64,000 nt of DNA from an uncultured Bacilli bacterium (GCA_934148015.1 CAKPCU010000001.1:1-64000); one strand, 5' to 3'; shown: positions 7,893 to 16,918, counted from the stretch's first letter. Translations and numbers: made by a program. Notes: generated by a model not told the origin, from the sequence alone.

Positions 7893-8570
7893 CTATCTTC
7901 TAACTAGACTCTTAACCTCAATCTTAGGACTTCTTGAAATTTTATGTATATCTAAAAGACTATTTTTAGCATCAGAATTCTCTCTTAACGGAATATCCAA
8001 ATTATTTTCTATTAACATTCTTGATATATCATTTAAGCAATTATACTTATCAACTAATTCCTTAATTGCCTTTTCATCAGATAACAAAGTCCTTTTAGTA
8101 GCGACCAATTTTAAATATTTTAGTATTCTAACATCTACAGCTTTAATTTTATCACTAGAAATACTATTTGGTGCTATAAACTCATTACCATAATTAATAC
8201 TTGATCTATATGCATTAACATCATCAATTAAAAAATCCACATAATGTTCATTAAAAGGATCCCATTCATCCTCCTTAGGACTTAAATCAGTTAATCCCGT
8301 AACAGATAAAGAAATACCATCTATACCATTAACATGTGAATCTGTATTACTCATATTTCGTAAAATTTCTTTTGAATAAGTAACTATACCATTATCTGTA
8401 AGCGTCCTCATTGATAAAATCCCATGTTCTAATATAGATGTTGCTTTAGCATAACCCGTATTATGATGATACCTAAAATTTATTACTTCAAGTGGATTAG
8501 AAATACAATCCGTTAAAGAATATTTTATATATTCTAAGACACAAGTCTCCTCTAACAATATTTTATTCAT
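7893..8570 (-). CDS. hypothetical protein, possible ADP-ribosyltransferase-like fold
   Basis: 225 residues, cytosolic, family not recognised with certainty. Several patches resemble small ART-like/DarT-like proteins: FRYHHNTGYAKATSILEHGI (a histidine strand followed by a short helix and HGI), a GISLSVTG strand, and late in the domain NEFIAPNSISSDKI, where Glu precedes a P-x-x-I loop. These are pattern resemblances only. It is a single gene with its own terminator, set between the mobile-element border and the CmpB-like gene. No antitoxin-like partner is adjacent. Confidence 0.5.
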   Translation of the reverse strand: MNKILLEETCVLEYIKYSLTDCISNPLEVINFRYHHNTGYAKATSILEHGILSMRTLTDNGIVTYSKEILRNMSNTDSHVNGIDGISLSVTGLTDLSPKEDEWDPFNEHYVDFLIDDVNAYRSSINYGNEFIAPNSISSDKIKAVDVRILKYLKLVATKRTLLSDEKAIKELVDKYNCLNDISRMLIENNLDIPLRENSDAKNSLLDIHKISRSPKIEVKSLVRR

Positions 8571-8670
8571 ACTACAACCCCTTTTTTAAAGCGCTTCGCT
8601 ATAATATCATATTATTAGAAAAAAGTCAATTTCATACCTTAAAACCTTAAAACGCCTAATTTTGGCATAT

Positions 8671-8703
8671 AAAAAGCAGCAAAATCATTAAACAGCTGCT
8701 CTT
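8671..8703 (-). terminator. Rho-independent terminator
   Basis: On the minus strand GAGCAGC and GCTGCTTTTT form a stem around a loop of about 15 nt, immediately after the stop of the CmpB-like gene. Confidence 0.85.
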
Positions 8704-8707
8704 TGAA

Positions 8708-9382
8708 TTATTTGTTTTTTTCTTTCTTTTTAGATTTATCTACTCTTTTAAATACCTTAAGAGTTGGAAAAGATCTCATTAATCTATTACCATACTTAGA
8801 ATAATTAGCTATATAACTCCTAACTTTTTGAGTTATTTCCTCAGTATCATCAGTAGTTTTAACTTTTTTTGAAATATGAATTTTACCTATTACAGAAAAT
8901 GATATAATAACATCTATAACAAACACAACAAGAAGAATGTAAGAAATAGCCATAACAACATTTGATGGAATTTTTTCGATTATATTAAGTATAAATGGAT
9001 GAAGATAATATACAAAAAGACAACCTAATATTCCAAATGGAATCATAGTTTCTAAACATATTCTTCCATTTATATTGTATTTATACTTAGTATAATCCCA
9101 CCATCTAGCTTTAAATATCTTCTCTAAAATATAGCTTACAAAATATTCTAGTGCTGAACAAACAACTATTATCATAACAAAAAGAACTATAGGATCACTT
9201 TTATACCTACTAAGTAAAAGACTAATTAATAAACATCCAAAACCATATATAGGGCAATATGGTCCCATTAAAAAACCTCTATTTACTATTTTTCTATCTG
9301 GAAAATAAGTTGAAACCATCTCAACTACCCATCCTACAAATGAATATATAAAAAATAGTAAAAAAATTTCATAGAAATGCAT
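8708..9382 (-). CDS. CmpB-like (ABC_trans_CmpB) membrane protein
   Basis: 224 residues with about five hydrophobic segments. Features of the putative ABC-transporter CmpB family (PF06541) are visible: N-terminal FIYSFVGWVVEM, NRGFLMGPYCPIYGFG, then LEYFVSYILEKIFKARWWDY and INGRICLE. The C-terminus is basic and cytosolic. Function is poorly known; no ATPase gene is next to it. A GAGGGG ribosome binding site precedes the ATG and a terminator follows, so it appears to be monocistronic. Confidence 0.85.
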   Translation of the reverse strand: MHFYEIFLLFFIYSFVGWVVEMVSTYFPDRKIVNRGFLMGPYCPIYGFGCLLISLLLSRYKSDPIVLFVMIIVVCSALEYFVSYILEKIFKARWWDYTKYKYNINGRICLETMIPFGILGCLFVYYLHPFILNIIEKIPSNVVMAISYILLVVFVIDVIISFSVIGKIHISKKVKTTDDTEEITQKVRSYIANYSKYGNRLMRSFPTLKVFKRVDKSKKKEKNK

Positions 9383-9460
9383 ATTATCATCCCCTCTACA
9401 TTATATAGTATACCATTAATATTATTTTAATTAAAGGCAAATAATTACTAATGTAAAGAA

Positions 9461-9513
9461 AAAAAAGACTCAAATTACTAACAAAATAATTGTTAGTAAC
9501 ATAGGTCTTGATT
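9461..9513 (-). terminator. Rho-independent terminator after htrA
   Basis: On the minus strand TTACTAACA and TTGTTAGTAA pair, with flanking AAGAC and GTCTT extending the stem, followed by an eight-T run. It begins 2 bp after the htrA-like stop. Confidence 0.85.
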
Positions 9514-9514
9514 T

Positions 9515-10672
9515 TTATTCACTTGTTTTATCAAGTTTTACTTTAACTTTATTTTCCTTACCATCTCTATAATATGTAAGCTCTATTTCATCTCCAACAC
9601 TATATTTATATAATTCATATTTAAATCCAGATGAAGTTGTAACATCTTCACCATTTACTTTAGTTATTATATCACCTTTCTTAAGTCCAGCACTTGCTGC
9701 AGGATATCCATCTTCAATACCCATTAATATAATTCCATTTGTAACTTTAGAATCAATTTGAATGTTATATCTATAAAGTAAATATTTATTGGTCATATCA
9801 AGTATTTGAACGCCTAAAACTGGTCTTTTAATTTTCTCTTTCTTTTCAAGAGTATCAACATAAGTTAAAACGTCTTCTATAGGTATAGCAAATCCCATTC
9901 CTTCTACTTTTTCATCAACTAATTTTAATGAAGTAATTCCTATAACATCACCAGCTAAATTAACTAATGGTCCACCACTATTACCTGGACTAATAGCAGC
10001 ATCCGTTTGTAAAACTTTAACAGTATAAGATTCTGATGAAAGTCCATTTGTAGAAGTACTTGTCTCAATTAATCTATCCTTACCAGATAATATTCCCTTC
10101 GTTACGGTTCCAGCATAAGAAGAACCAAGAGGAGACCCAACTGTAAATACAGTGTTTCCTATCTTTGTATTTTTACTAGTTCCTATACTTGCAACTTTTA
10201 ATACATCCTTAGCATCCATTCTTAAAACAGCTATATCAGTATAAGTATCAGTACCTAAAATAGTTAATTTTACTTTTTCGTTATTAGATAACATTCCTTG
10301 AACGTTAGTTCCACCTGAAACTACATGAGCATTAGTTAAAACATAACCGTACTTGTCATCTTTTTCATAAACAAAGCCAGTTCCAGTACTAGCAGCTTCA
10401 CCACTATCATTTAAAACTTCTATACACAAAACAGCATCATATATTTTATCTATTGCATCTTCCATAGCTTCTTCTGTAACAGTATTTTGTGAAATAACTC
10501 TATTTTTAGTAACCGTTTTAGAAGTTTTTTCTTTATACTCATACATAATACCCATTCCAAGTCCAAATGCAAATAAAATGATTATAAATAAAAGTAATCC
10601 ATTTCTATTGTTATTTTGTTTCTTCTTAGTTTCTTTAGTTTCCTCTTTTGCACTAGTTTCAATAATTTCCAT
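9515..10672 (-). CDS. htrA: HtrA/DegP-type membrane-anchored serine protease
   Basis: 385 residues: a short basic cytosolic N-terminus, one membrane segment (about 26-44), a trypsin-like domain and a C-terminal PDZ domain (about 285-380). The catalytic triad is visible as His in TNAHVV, Asp in YTDIAVLR and Ser in SPGNSGGPLV. It is expected to degrade or refold misfolded extracytoplasmic proteins under stress. It starts 14 bp downstream of the Abi_2 gene with its own GAGAGG ribosome binding site, so the two may be co-transcribed. The assignment is firm; the specific paralogue (HtrA, HtrB or YycK) is not determinable. Confidence 0.93.
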   Translation of the reverse strand: MEIIETSAKEETKETKKKQNNNRNGLLLFIIILFAFGLGMGIMYEYKEKTSKTVTKNRVISQNTVTEEAMEDAIDKIYDAVLCIEVLNDSGEAASTGTGFVYEKDDKYGYVLTNAHVVSGGTNVQGMLSNNEKVKLTILGTDTYTDIAVLRMDAKDVLKVASIGTSKNTKIGNTVFTVGSPLGSSYAGTVTKGILSGKDRLIETSTSTNGLSSESYTVKVLQTDAAISPGNSGGPLVNLAGDVIGITSLKLVDEKVEGMGFAIPIEDVLTYVDTLEKKEKIKRPVLGVQILDMTNKYLLYRYNIQIDSKVTNGIILMGIEDGYPAASAGLKKGDIITKVNGEDVTTSSGFKYELYKYSVGDEIELTYYRDGKENKVKVKLDKTSE

Positions 10673-10686
10673 AATATCATCCTCTC

Positions 10687-11619
10687 TTATTTTATTTTAG
10701 CTATTTCCTCCCAATTAGCTGGAAATCCCATTCTATCTAGTATCTTATCTTGTGGAATAATATTAACTCTACCATCTAATAAGCTTAAGTCATAACTTAC
10801 TTCATTAATGAAATCAGTAAAATCACTCTCATTTAGCATAAATTTAAGCATTATTACCACTGCAAATATATCATTTTTCCCGTAAATGTACTCATCATTC
10901 ATCATAGGAATATCAAGCTCTCTATGATATCTTGTATCAGGTATTTCTTTTTGAGTCCTATGTTCAAAAACAATATCCTCATGAGCACATAAATTTCTAT
11001 AATTAGATAATAGTGCTATATATATACCAAGTGTTTCAACATCCAAGTTATAATAACTTGCAATATTTAACTTATCTTCAGGTTTTAGTATGGAATATAA
11101 TTCATTTATCATACCAAAAGATAATAACTTAACTAGTATCCACAGTGGTACATAACCATAATTACTTAAATAATGAAGTGTTGCAGTATGTTGTCTTCCA
11201 TTTAATTTAATCTGTCTTTTTATTTTGTTTAACACATCATTAACCTGTCTTACCTTCCTTATATCTTGAGAGAAGTTAGACATTTTTAAATAATCCTTTT
11301 CCCTAATACCATATTTTTTAGATAATCCATATGATAATATTGATTTCAAGTTATTTTCCACAATAAGTAAATTTTTAAACAATACATTTCTAAAACTTCT
11401 ATCAAACTGAAACAAAGCATAAAGCTCATCAAACGTAGTTCCAGGTATAAATTCACTTGACTTTGAATTTTTTAAAAAAATATGTCTGTAACCATTGATA
11501 AAGAAATAATTTTCGCTTAAAAGTAAATTTTTAGCTTTATCAACATCATTTATAACCAACCCACGTTCTTTTAATATTCCAATTTGCTCATCTAAAGTTT
11601 TAAACTCTTTGAGCTTCAT
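10687..11619 (-). CDS. Abi_2 (AbiD/AbiF-like) HEPN abortive-infection protein
   Basis: 310 residues matching the Abi_2 family: early FFINGYR and LYALFQFDRSFRNVLF, central YGYVPLWILVKLLSFG, then the HEPN ribonuclease motif R-x4-H as RNLCAHED. Family members are toxins or abortive-infection effectors that act on RNA, and some are controlled by adjacent non-coding RNAs. Here the 5' gap (109 bp) is mostly the rpsI terminator and no obvious structured RNA is seen. It starts with GGTGGTG then ATG. The gene lies between ribosomal-protein and htrA genes, with no other defence gene beside it. Confidence 0.85.
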   Translation of the reverse strand: MKLKEFKTLDEQIGILKERGLVINDVDKAKNLLLSENYFFINGYRHIFLKNSKSSEFIPGTTFDELYALFQFDRSFRNVLFKNLLIVENNLKSILSYGLSKKYGIREKDYLKMSNFSQDIRKVRQVNDVLNKIKRQIKLNGRQHTATLHYLSNYGYVPLWILVKLLSFGMINELYSILKPEDKLNIASYYNLDVETLGIYIALLSNYRNLCAHEDIVFEHRTQKEIPDTRYHRELDIPMMNDEYIYGKNDIFAVVIMLKFMLNESDFTDFINEVSYDLSLLDGRVNIIPQDKILDRMGFPANWEEIAKIK

Positions 11620-11692
11620 CTAAACACCACCTATATTAAATTATAGCACATAATCCTTTAATTTTTTATTAAATTATATTAAAATTTATTAA

Positions 11693-11720
11693 CAAAAAAA
11701 ATTCAAGCATAAAGCTTGAA
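11693..11720 (-). terminator. Rho-independent terminator of rplM-rpsI
   Basis: TTCAAGC and GCTTGAA form a perfect 7-bp stem with a 5-nt loop, followed on the minus strand by an eight-to-nine T run. It is 8 bp past the rpsI stop. Confidence 0.93.
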
Positions 11721-11728
11721 CTTTCAAA

Positions 11729-12142
11729 TTAACGTTTACTAAATTGTGGTGCACGACGTGCTTTCTTAAGACCGTATTTCTTACGTTCTTTGATTCTTGC
11801 ATCTCTAGTTATAAAACCAGCAGATTTTAAAATCTTTCTAAATGATGCATCTGATGTTGGATCTGTGTTTTCATCATACTTTAATAAAGCTCTTGTAATT
11901 CCTAAACGGATAGCTCCAGTTTGACCAGAAAAACCTCCACCATAAACAGTTACATCAATATCAAACTTATCACGAGTTTTTGTAGCATCTAAAGGTTGCG
12001 TTAAATCCATAACTAAAGTTTTAAAAGGAAGATATTCATTAACATCTCTACCATTAATTGTAATTTTTCCTTTACCCGAAGTCATTCTAACACGTGCTAC
12101 CGAACGTTTACGACGACCTGTTCCAATAAATGTTTTTGCCAT
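11729..12142 (-). CDS. rpsI: 30S ribosomal protein S9
   Basis: 137 residues, full length. It shows [14 protein letters not shown] near the N-terminus, a central [16 protein letters not shown](T/S)RAL block, and the conserved basic C-terminus [16 protein letters not shown] ending in FSKR, whose tail contacts the P-site tRNA. It follows rplM by 12 bp in the universal L13-S9 operon with an AGGAGG ribosome binding site, and a strong terminator ends the unit. Confidence 0.98.
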   Translation of the reverse strand: MAKTFIGTGRRKRSVARVRMTSGKGKITINGRDVNEYLPFKTLVMDLTQPLDATKTRDKFDIDVTVYGGGFSGQTGAIRLGITRALLKYDENTDPTSDASFRKILKSAGFITRDARIKERKKYGLKKARRAPQFSKR

Positions 12143-12154
12143 TTAGTCTCCTCC

Positions 12155-12583
12155 TTAAATTTCTACAGTTTCTGGTTTTTGAGCTTGATGCTTATGGTCA
12201 GAACCTTCATATACAAATAACTTCTTGTACATTTGACGTCCTAATCTTCCTTTTGGAAGCATTCCTTTAACTGCTCTTTCTACCATTTCAACTGGATAAT
12301 TTTCACGCATTTCTTTAGCTGTTCTTTCTCTTAAACCGCCTGTGTAACCACTATGATTGTAATAAACTTTTTGATTTAATTTGTTTCCTGTTAATGCTAC
12401 TTCTTTAGCATTAATAATGATAATATTATCTCCGCAATCAATATGAGGAGTATAAGTTGCTTTATGCTTTCCTCTTAACATAACTGCAGCTTTAGCAGCA
12501 ACTCTTCCTAATGGTTTTCCCTTTGCATCAATAACATACCATTTACGTTCAATGTTTCCGGCATTTGCCATAAATGTTGTCAT
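12155..12583 (-). CDS. rplM: 50S ribosomal protein L13
   Basis: 142 residues, the usual length. It shows [19 protein letters not shown], the [14 protein letters not shown] block, [10 protein letters not shown] and [11 protein letters not shown]. The start is the ATG at 12583 after an AAAGGAAAAG ribosome binding site; an upstream in-frame extension of 12 codons would run through the structured leader and is not supported. It is the first gene of the rplM-rpsI operon and is preceded by an L13-leader-like RNA and a strong promoter. Confidence 0.98.
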   Translation of the reverse strand: MTTFMANAGNIERKWYVIDAKGKPLGRVAAKAAVMLRGKHKATYTPHIDCGDNIIIINAKEVALTGNKLNQKVYYNHSGYTGGLRERTAKEMRENYPVEMVERAVKGMLPKGRLGRQMYKKLFVYEGSDHKHQAQKPETVEI

Positions 12584-12650
12584 ATTTCTTTTCCTTTCCT
12601 TTATAAGTTGTGTTCCCAATACAAACTTATGTGGGTTGTAAAATGTACCA
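12584..12650 (-). ncRNA. L13 leader-like structured 5' UTR
   Basis: The transcribed leader contains ACAACCCACATAAGTT, then a loop with GGGAACAC, then AACTTAT: ATAAGTT and AACTTAT form a stem, and CCC/GGG could pair inside it. Bacilli carry an autoregulatory L13 leader at this position that is bound by L13; the match here is from memory of its conserved pieces, so the family call is tentative. The ribosome binding site follows immediately. Confidence 0.6.
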
Positions 12651-12679
12651 ATTTAAATTCTACTTTAAATCGGTACATT
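12642..12679. repeat. 38-bp inverted repeat overlapping the rplM promoter
   Basis: Arms AATGTACCAATTTAAA (12642-12657) and TTTAAATCGGTACATT (12664-12679) match with one mismatch around a 6-bp centre. The palindrome fills the spacer and -10 region of the rplM promoter, so it looks like a DNA operator rather than an RNA hairpin. Confidence 0.75.
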
Positions 12680-12685
12680 TGTCAA
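12657..12685 (-). promoter_or_regulatory. sigma-A promoter of rplM-rpsI
   Basis: On the minus strand a perfect TTGACA (12685-12680) is followed after exactly 17 bp by TAGAAT (12662-12657). Transcription would start near 12650, about 67 nt before the rplM ATG. Confidence 0.85.
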
Positions 12686-12701
12686 CAAATATTATTACTT
12701 T

Positions 12702-14045
12702 TTATTGTTTTTTTGTTATTCTTAACTTAACTTTTGTTGTTTTAGACTCATATTTAGCTCTTAAATCAGTTCCTTTAACAGATACGTCTATTTCATGTTC
12801 TCCAACATCTAAGCCTTTTAAATCAACATAAGCTTTAATTGTTGAAGGATCTATATCATTTAACACACCAGATACTCCCTTAACACTTACAGATACTTTT
12901 GTACTTTCAGCACTTGCTGCTTGAACAATTAATCCATCACCTAAATTTTCATATTCTAGATAAATATCATCAAACTCTTTAGCAGATTCTGTTCCAACAG
13001 ATACATTTACATTAACAGAAGTTGCACTAATAGCTTTTACTCCAGATGGTTTTTCAAGCGTAATTGAATATTTTTTATCAGCCTTTAAATTACTTACATC
13101 AACATAAACCGGTATATAAGATATATTATCTAATTTATTTGATGCACCATATATAGTAACCTTAGTAATATCAGTTGTTATACTACTAATTGATTTACCA
13201 AATACTATCTTATCATAATTTTTAGGTATTACCTTTAATGGAACTTCTTTTTGAGGAGATGTAATATTAACTGTTGCATCAACCGTTGCAGGAGCTATTT
13301 CAACATCCACTTTATCCCCATTTGAATTATATGCAACAAGTTTAACATCTTTAATAACTTGTTCTCCAGTTTTTTGTTCAGTTAAATTTTTCAAATCAAC
13401 TAAAGCTTTAACTGTAGATACTTCTTTTAACTTTGCCTCATTTCCTTTTACATATACGTTTTCTTCACTTAATGAAACACTATCAACCATCAATTTAGAG
13501 TCAACCTTGCCTTTATTAATAACTTCATAATTAACTTCTTTTTCTTCTGATACTTTTTCATAAATAACAACAGTTGCAACAGAAGGATCAAGCTTATATT
13601 CAACAGAACTTAAAGCTTTCTTATATTTTAACTGTACTTTATGAACACCTGGTTTATAATCAGTTAAATCAACTTCTATGTCATTAGTAGGTAGCTGTTT
13701 AGCTAAATAAACATCAGATCTTCTTCCAATTAAAGTAATATCTACTGTTTCAGGAAGCCCTTCAATTACATAAGCAGCTTCATTATATTTAGCAGATATA
13801 GGCTGATCATATAAAACCTCAGCAGAAGTTTCAATTAATGATGTGGACTTAGAATCAGCTATAAAGAATGCTAAAAGAGCGACTAATAGCGAAACTATAA
13901 TTAAACCTGGTTTTCTAGTAATAAACTTTTCAAATCCACGGCCATTTAATTTTATTTTATTTGAAATAGCAACAAATACCCTAGTTATAGGAAGTACTAT
14001 CTTCTTATCTATAAATTTTCCAATTGCCTTAAATAACTTACTCAT
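12702..14045 (-). CDS. cdaR: YbbR-repeat protein CdaR, regulator of CdaA
   Basis: About 447 residues: a cytosolic N-terminus, one membrane anchor near 45-65 (GLIIVSLLVALLAFFI), then several extracytoplasmic YbbR repeats with recurrent V-x-V-x-G and D(V/L)-S/K-L-x-x-(D/G) patterns. CdaR is the membrane partner that modulates the diadenylate cyclase CdaA. It overlaps the cdaA stop by 8 bp, the usual cdaA-cdaR coupling. The start is taken at the ATG at 14045 (MSKLF); an ATG 3 nt earlier is equally possible. The next conserved gene, glmM, is absent here. Confidence 0.92.
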   Translation of the reverse strand: MSKLFKAIGKFIDKKIVLPITRVFVAISNKIKLNGRGFEKFITRKPGLIIVSLLVALLAFFIADSKSTSLIETSAEVLYDQPISAKYNEAAYVIEGLPETVDITLIGRRSDVYLAKQLPTNDIEVDLTDYKPGVHKVQLKYKKALSSVEYKLDPSVATVVIYEKVSEEKEVNYEVINKGKVDSKLMVDSVSLSEENVYVKGNEAKLKEVSTVKALVDLKNLTEQKTGEQVIKDVKLVAYNSNGDKVDVEIAPATVDATVNITSPQKEVPLKVIPKNYDKIVFGKSISSITTDITKVTIYGASNKLDNISYIPVYVDVSNLKADKKYSITLEKPSGVKAISATSVNVNVSVGTESAKEFDDIYLEYENLGDGLIVQAASAESTKVSVSVKGVSGVLNDIDPSTIKAYVDLKGLDVGEHEIDVSVKGTDLRAKYESKTTKVKLRITKKQ

Positions 14046-14856
14046 CATCTTCACCAACCTCTTCTATTTCATAATCGAACTCAGCGGTTTTCTTAGGCTT
14101 TAATTCTTCTAATATAGTCATCTTTGCCTCATCAAGTGATAAATTATACTTTAACTCTCCATTAATAGCAATAGATATTCTACCAGTTTCTTCTGATACA
14201 ATAATAGCAATTGCGTCTGTCTCTTCACTTATTCCAATAGCAGCTCTATGTCTTGTACCTAATCTTTTACTAAACTTCATTTCTACTGTTGTTGGAAATA
14301 TTGCACCAGCACTTGTTATCTTATCTCCTTGAATAATTACACCACCATCATGAAGTGGATTATCAGGAAAGAATATTGCAACTAATAACTCATTTGATAT
14401 TTCAGCATATAGCTTTTTAGAACGCTCTATGTATTCAGCTAACGAATTATCTCTTTCAATAACTATTAAAGCTCCTATTCTATGCTTTTTTAAGTACTCC
14501 AAAGCAAGACCTATCTCATACACTATTCTTTCACGTTCTGATATAGTAAGAACCTTATGTCTTCCAAGTAATTGTGATCTACCTAACTGTTCCAATACCG
14601 ATCTTATTTCTGGTTGGAATATTATTACCAAAGCAAGTGGTCCCCAAACAACTACATATTCAAGAAGAAGTCCAATTGTTTTTAAATCAAATACATCACT
14701 TAGTATTTTAATTAAAACTATTATTATTATTCCCTTAAATAACATCGTAAATTTAACATTATTCTTTATACTTTTTAAAATGAAATATAGTCCTGCCCAA
14801 ACTATACAAACATCAATTATATCTTTTAATATTGTAAGCACATTATCTAAACTCAT
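14038..14856 (-). CDS. cdaA: diadenylate cyclase CdaA (DisA_N domain)
   Basis: 272 residues: about three N-terminal membrane helices (to about residue 75), then a DAC domain with both signature motifs, DGG in NPLHDGGVII and RHR in GTRHRAAIG. It makes c-di-AMP from two ATP, controlling potassium and osmolyte balance and wall homeostasis. The start is the ATG at 14856 directly after AGGAGG-ATAT; the five extra codons upstream overlap that ribosome binding site. It is co-transcribed with cdaR. Confidence 0.97.
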   Translation of the reverse strand: MSLDNVLTILKDIIDVCIVWAGLYFILKSIKNNVKFTMLFKGIIIIVLIKILSDVFDLKTIGLLLEYVVVWGPLALVIIFQPEIRSVLEQLGRSQLLGRHKVLTISERERIVYEIGLALEYLKKHRIGALIVIERDNSLAEYIERSKKLYAEISNELLVAIFFPDNPLHDGGVIIQGDKITSAGAIFPTTVEMKFSKRLGTRHRAAIGISEETDAIAIIVSEETGRISIAINGELKYNLSLDEAKMTILEELKPKKTAEFDYEIEEVGEDDE

Positions 14857-14986
14857 ATATCCTCCTAACATTTCCCTTAATATTCATTTTCTTTTATAAT
14901 AAGATTATATCACAATAAAATGATTTTTTAAAAACAAATTTTCTTATACCTAGTCTTCGCCTTATTATATAAAGAAAAAAAATTAA

Positions 14987-15712
14987 TTATTTAAAATTAA
15001 AATTTATTATAGTTTTAAGTTTAATTAAAGTGTTATCTTTATATATTTCTTTAACTTCATATGTTGCTATATCATCTTTTATTTTACCAGAGAATCTGTT
15101 TTCAAATGCTTTATTAACCATTTCAGCACTAATAGAATAATTAAAATTATTAATATATCCATCTAATGCATTTTTGATTATTTCACTAGAAAACATCTCA
15201 TTATCAGAATATATAGTCATGTTAACACTTAAAACCTTTTCTTTATCATATGTTGTTACTATTTTTATATCATTTTCCCTACCATCATAATCAAAATACT
15301 TTTTATTAATTATAAACTCTTTATTATTTTTTCTATATAAAGTTTCATATGTATCACAACCATATGTTTTACAATAATTACTTAATTTAATTCCTATTTT
15401 AGAAAACTCTTTTTCATAAGCTTTATTAATAGCAAATGGTATAATTACACTTAAAGAAGATATTACAATAAATAATATTATAATTATAACTAGCGACTTT
15501 TTTTCATTAAATTCTTTAAATAACAATAATACATTGAAGAAAATAGATATTATAAGAAATGCTATGCATAAGATGAACCATATACTTATAACCGAAGAAT
15601 TATATCCTAATTTTAAAAATGTATTTTTTAACATTACTATAAATAGTAAATATACTATATTTAATATAAATAAAAGTTTTGTGTTTTTTCTAAGAAAAAT
15701 TTCTTTGTTCAT
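14987..15712 (-). CDS. hypothetical membrane protein
   Basis: About 241 residues, not recognised. Three to four hydrophobic helices fill the first 110 residues, followed by a soluble domain (about 115-241) with a CKTYGCDTYE motif whose two cysteines could form a disulfide. The start is the ATG at 15712 after GGAGG (TTTTGGAGGC). It lies between cdaA and the divergent UPF0316 gene. The 130-bp gap to cdaA shows no clear terminator hairpin. Confidence 0.7.
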   Translation of the reverse strand: MNKEIFLRKNTKLLFILNIVYLLFIVMLKNTFLKLGYNSSVISIWFILCIAFLIISIFFNVLLLFKEFNEKKSLVIIIILFIVISSLSVIIPFAINKAYEKEFSKIGIKLSNYCKTYGCDTYETLYRKNNKEFIINKKYFDYDGRENDIKIVTTYDKEKVLSVNMTIYSDNEMFSSEIIKNALDGYINNFNYSISAEMVNKAFENRFSGKIKDDIATYEVKEIYKDNTLIKLKTIINFNFK

Positions 15713-15798
15713 TTTTGCCTCCAAAAGTTATTATATCATAATAATTTTAGATTGATGTAACAAAATAATTATGATAAGATATAAAGGAGGAATGAAAG

Positions 15799-16308
15799 AT
15801 GCTATTTTACCTTTGCATTAAAATATTCTTCGCAAGAGTAGTAGATGTCTCACTTGCAACATTAGTAACAGTGTTAACGGTTAAAAACAAAAGATTAATT
15901 GCAACAATATTAGGATTTATTGATGTAATAATTTGGTTTTTAGTAGTTAAAGAAGCATTAAATACCAACATCAAAAGTATATGGATTTCTTTATCATATG
16001 CTGGTGGATATGCACTTGGAACTTTTATAGGAACAACACTTTCTAATACTTTAATTAAAGGAAAAGTTTCTATGCAAGTTGTAATAAATTATGTTAAAGA
16101 AGAAAAAATAGATAAAATAAGAAATGCTGGATTTGCTGTTACAAAAGTTAGTTGTAAGGGTAAAAATAATACTAAAAAATTAATGCTATTTATAGAAGCT
16201 GAAAAAAAGCACATGGATGATTTGAAAAACATTATAAAAAGCATTGATAAAAATGCCTTTATGGTAGTAAATGAAACAAAATTTGTTGAGAACGGGTTCT
16301 TTAAATAG
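15799..16308 (+). CDS. UPF0316 (DUF5698/DUF2179) membrane protein
   Basis: 169 residues: three membrane segments in the first 100 residues with RVVDVSLATLVTV and SYAGGYALGTFIG, typical of UPF0316, then a small soluble DUF2179 domain (about 100-165) ending VVNETKFVENGFFK. DUF2179 in relatives may sense a ligand, and the function is unknown. A very strong AAAGGAGG ribosome binding site precedes the ATG. It is one of the few plus-strand genes and is followed 10 bp later by tRNA-Thr. Confidence 0.88.
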   Translation: MLFYLCIKIFFARVVDVSLATLVTVLTVKNKRLIATILGFIDVIIWFLVVKEALNTNIKSIWISLSYAGGYALGTFIGTTLSNTLIKGKVSMQVVINYVKEEKIDKIRNAGFAVTKVSCKGKNNTKKLMLFIEAEKKHMDDLKNIIKSIDKNAFMVVNETKFVENGFFK

Positions 16309-16318
16309 AACTTTATAT

Positions 16319-16392
16319 GCCACTTTAGTTTAATGGTAAAACAAGTCACTCGTAATGATTAGCTGTAGGTCCGATTCCTACAAGTGGCACCA
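16319..16392 (+). tRNA. tRNA-Thr (anticodon CGT)
   Basis: A cloverleaf can be drawn. The acceptor is GCCACTT/AAGTGGC with discriminator A and encoded CCA. The D-arm is GTTT/AAAC with AATGGTA in the loop. The anticodon stem is AGTCA/TGATT (one G-T pair) with loop CTCGTAA, giving CGT. The T-arm is GTAGG/CCTAC with loop TCCGATT. Length is 74 nt including CCA. A terminator follows at 16428. Confidence 0.93.
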
Positions 16393-16427
16393 CAATTGAT
16401 TGTAACTCGAACTTTTCGAGATAATAT

Positions 16428-16460
16428 AAAAACTACTCTCAAATTGAAAGTAGTTTTATT
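16428..16460 (+). terminator. terminator after tRNA-Thr
   Basis: AAAAACTACT and AGTAGTTTT pair around an 11-nt loop and are followed by a T-rich tail (ATTTT) on the plus strand. Confidence 0.8.
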
Positions 16461-16462
16461 TT

Positions 16463-16918
16463 GACAGTTTAGTACACTACACTATTGGCAGAGCCAATAA
16501 TGATGTGCAAAGATAAAATTAAACCATTTTAAATATTTTATCAATTTATAAAGTTAAGCAAAATTATGTTTAAATTTTTTAAACTTCATAGTGAAAATAA
16601 ATCTATAAAAGTCTATCGCCACTACTTTAAAATATAATTATCTTTATAGTATAGTTCATCATTTCTTCTTTTTAATTCTAAAATAGTAATTATTTTTGTT
16701 GTTTACACACTTACTTTAAAAAGATTTGTAAACTTATGAAAATAACTGCATATATTTTCTATTTTTATACTATTAGTCAAATCAATAATTGTTTGTTGGT
16801 AGTCATTGATTTTTCTACTATTATACATTTGACAGCAATAATATAATAAATTATTCTTATCAAATTCATATAAATTGTTATCACATGTAATCCCCCTAGT
16901 TCATCTAGTATAATTAGA
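16463..16918. other. gene-poor stretch with a short minus-strand ORF remnant
   Basis: No complete gene is supported here. On the minus strand a protein-like frame ends with TAA at 16703-16705. Its last 41 codons start at an ATG at 16828, and the frame is open further upstream to about 16910 without a good start or ribosome binding site. It begins just after the gene ending at 16919 and may be a decayed neighbour. The remainder is AT-rich without recognised motifs. Confidence 0.35.

Noticed and set aside
10620..11728. AbiF-associated non-coding RNA upstream of the Abi_2 gene
   Set aside because: The 109-bp upstream gap is accounted for mainly by the rpsI terminator, and no further conserved-looking fold was seen.
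13843..14899. Plus-strand open frames antisense to cdaA/cdaR (and similar antisense frames elsewhere)
   Set aside because: They mirror the codon structure of confident minus-strand genes and lack ribosome binding sites.
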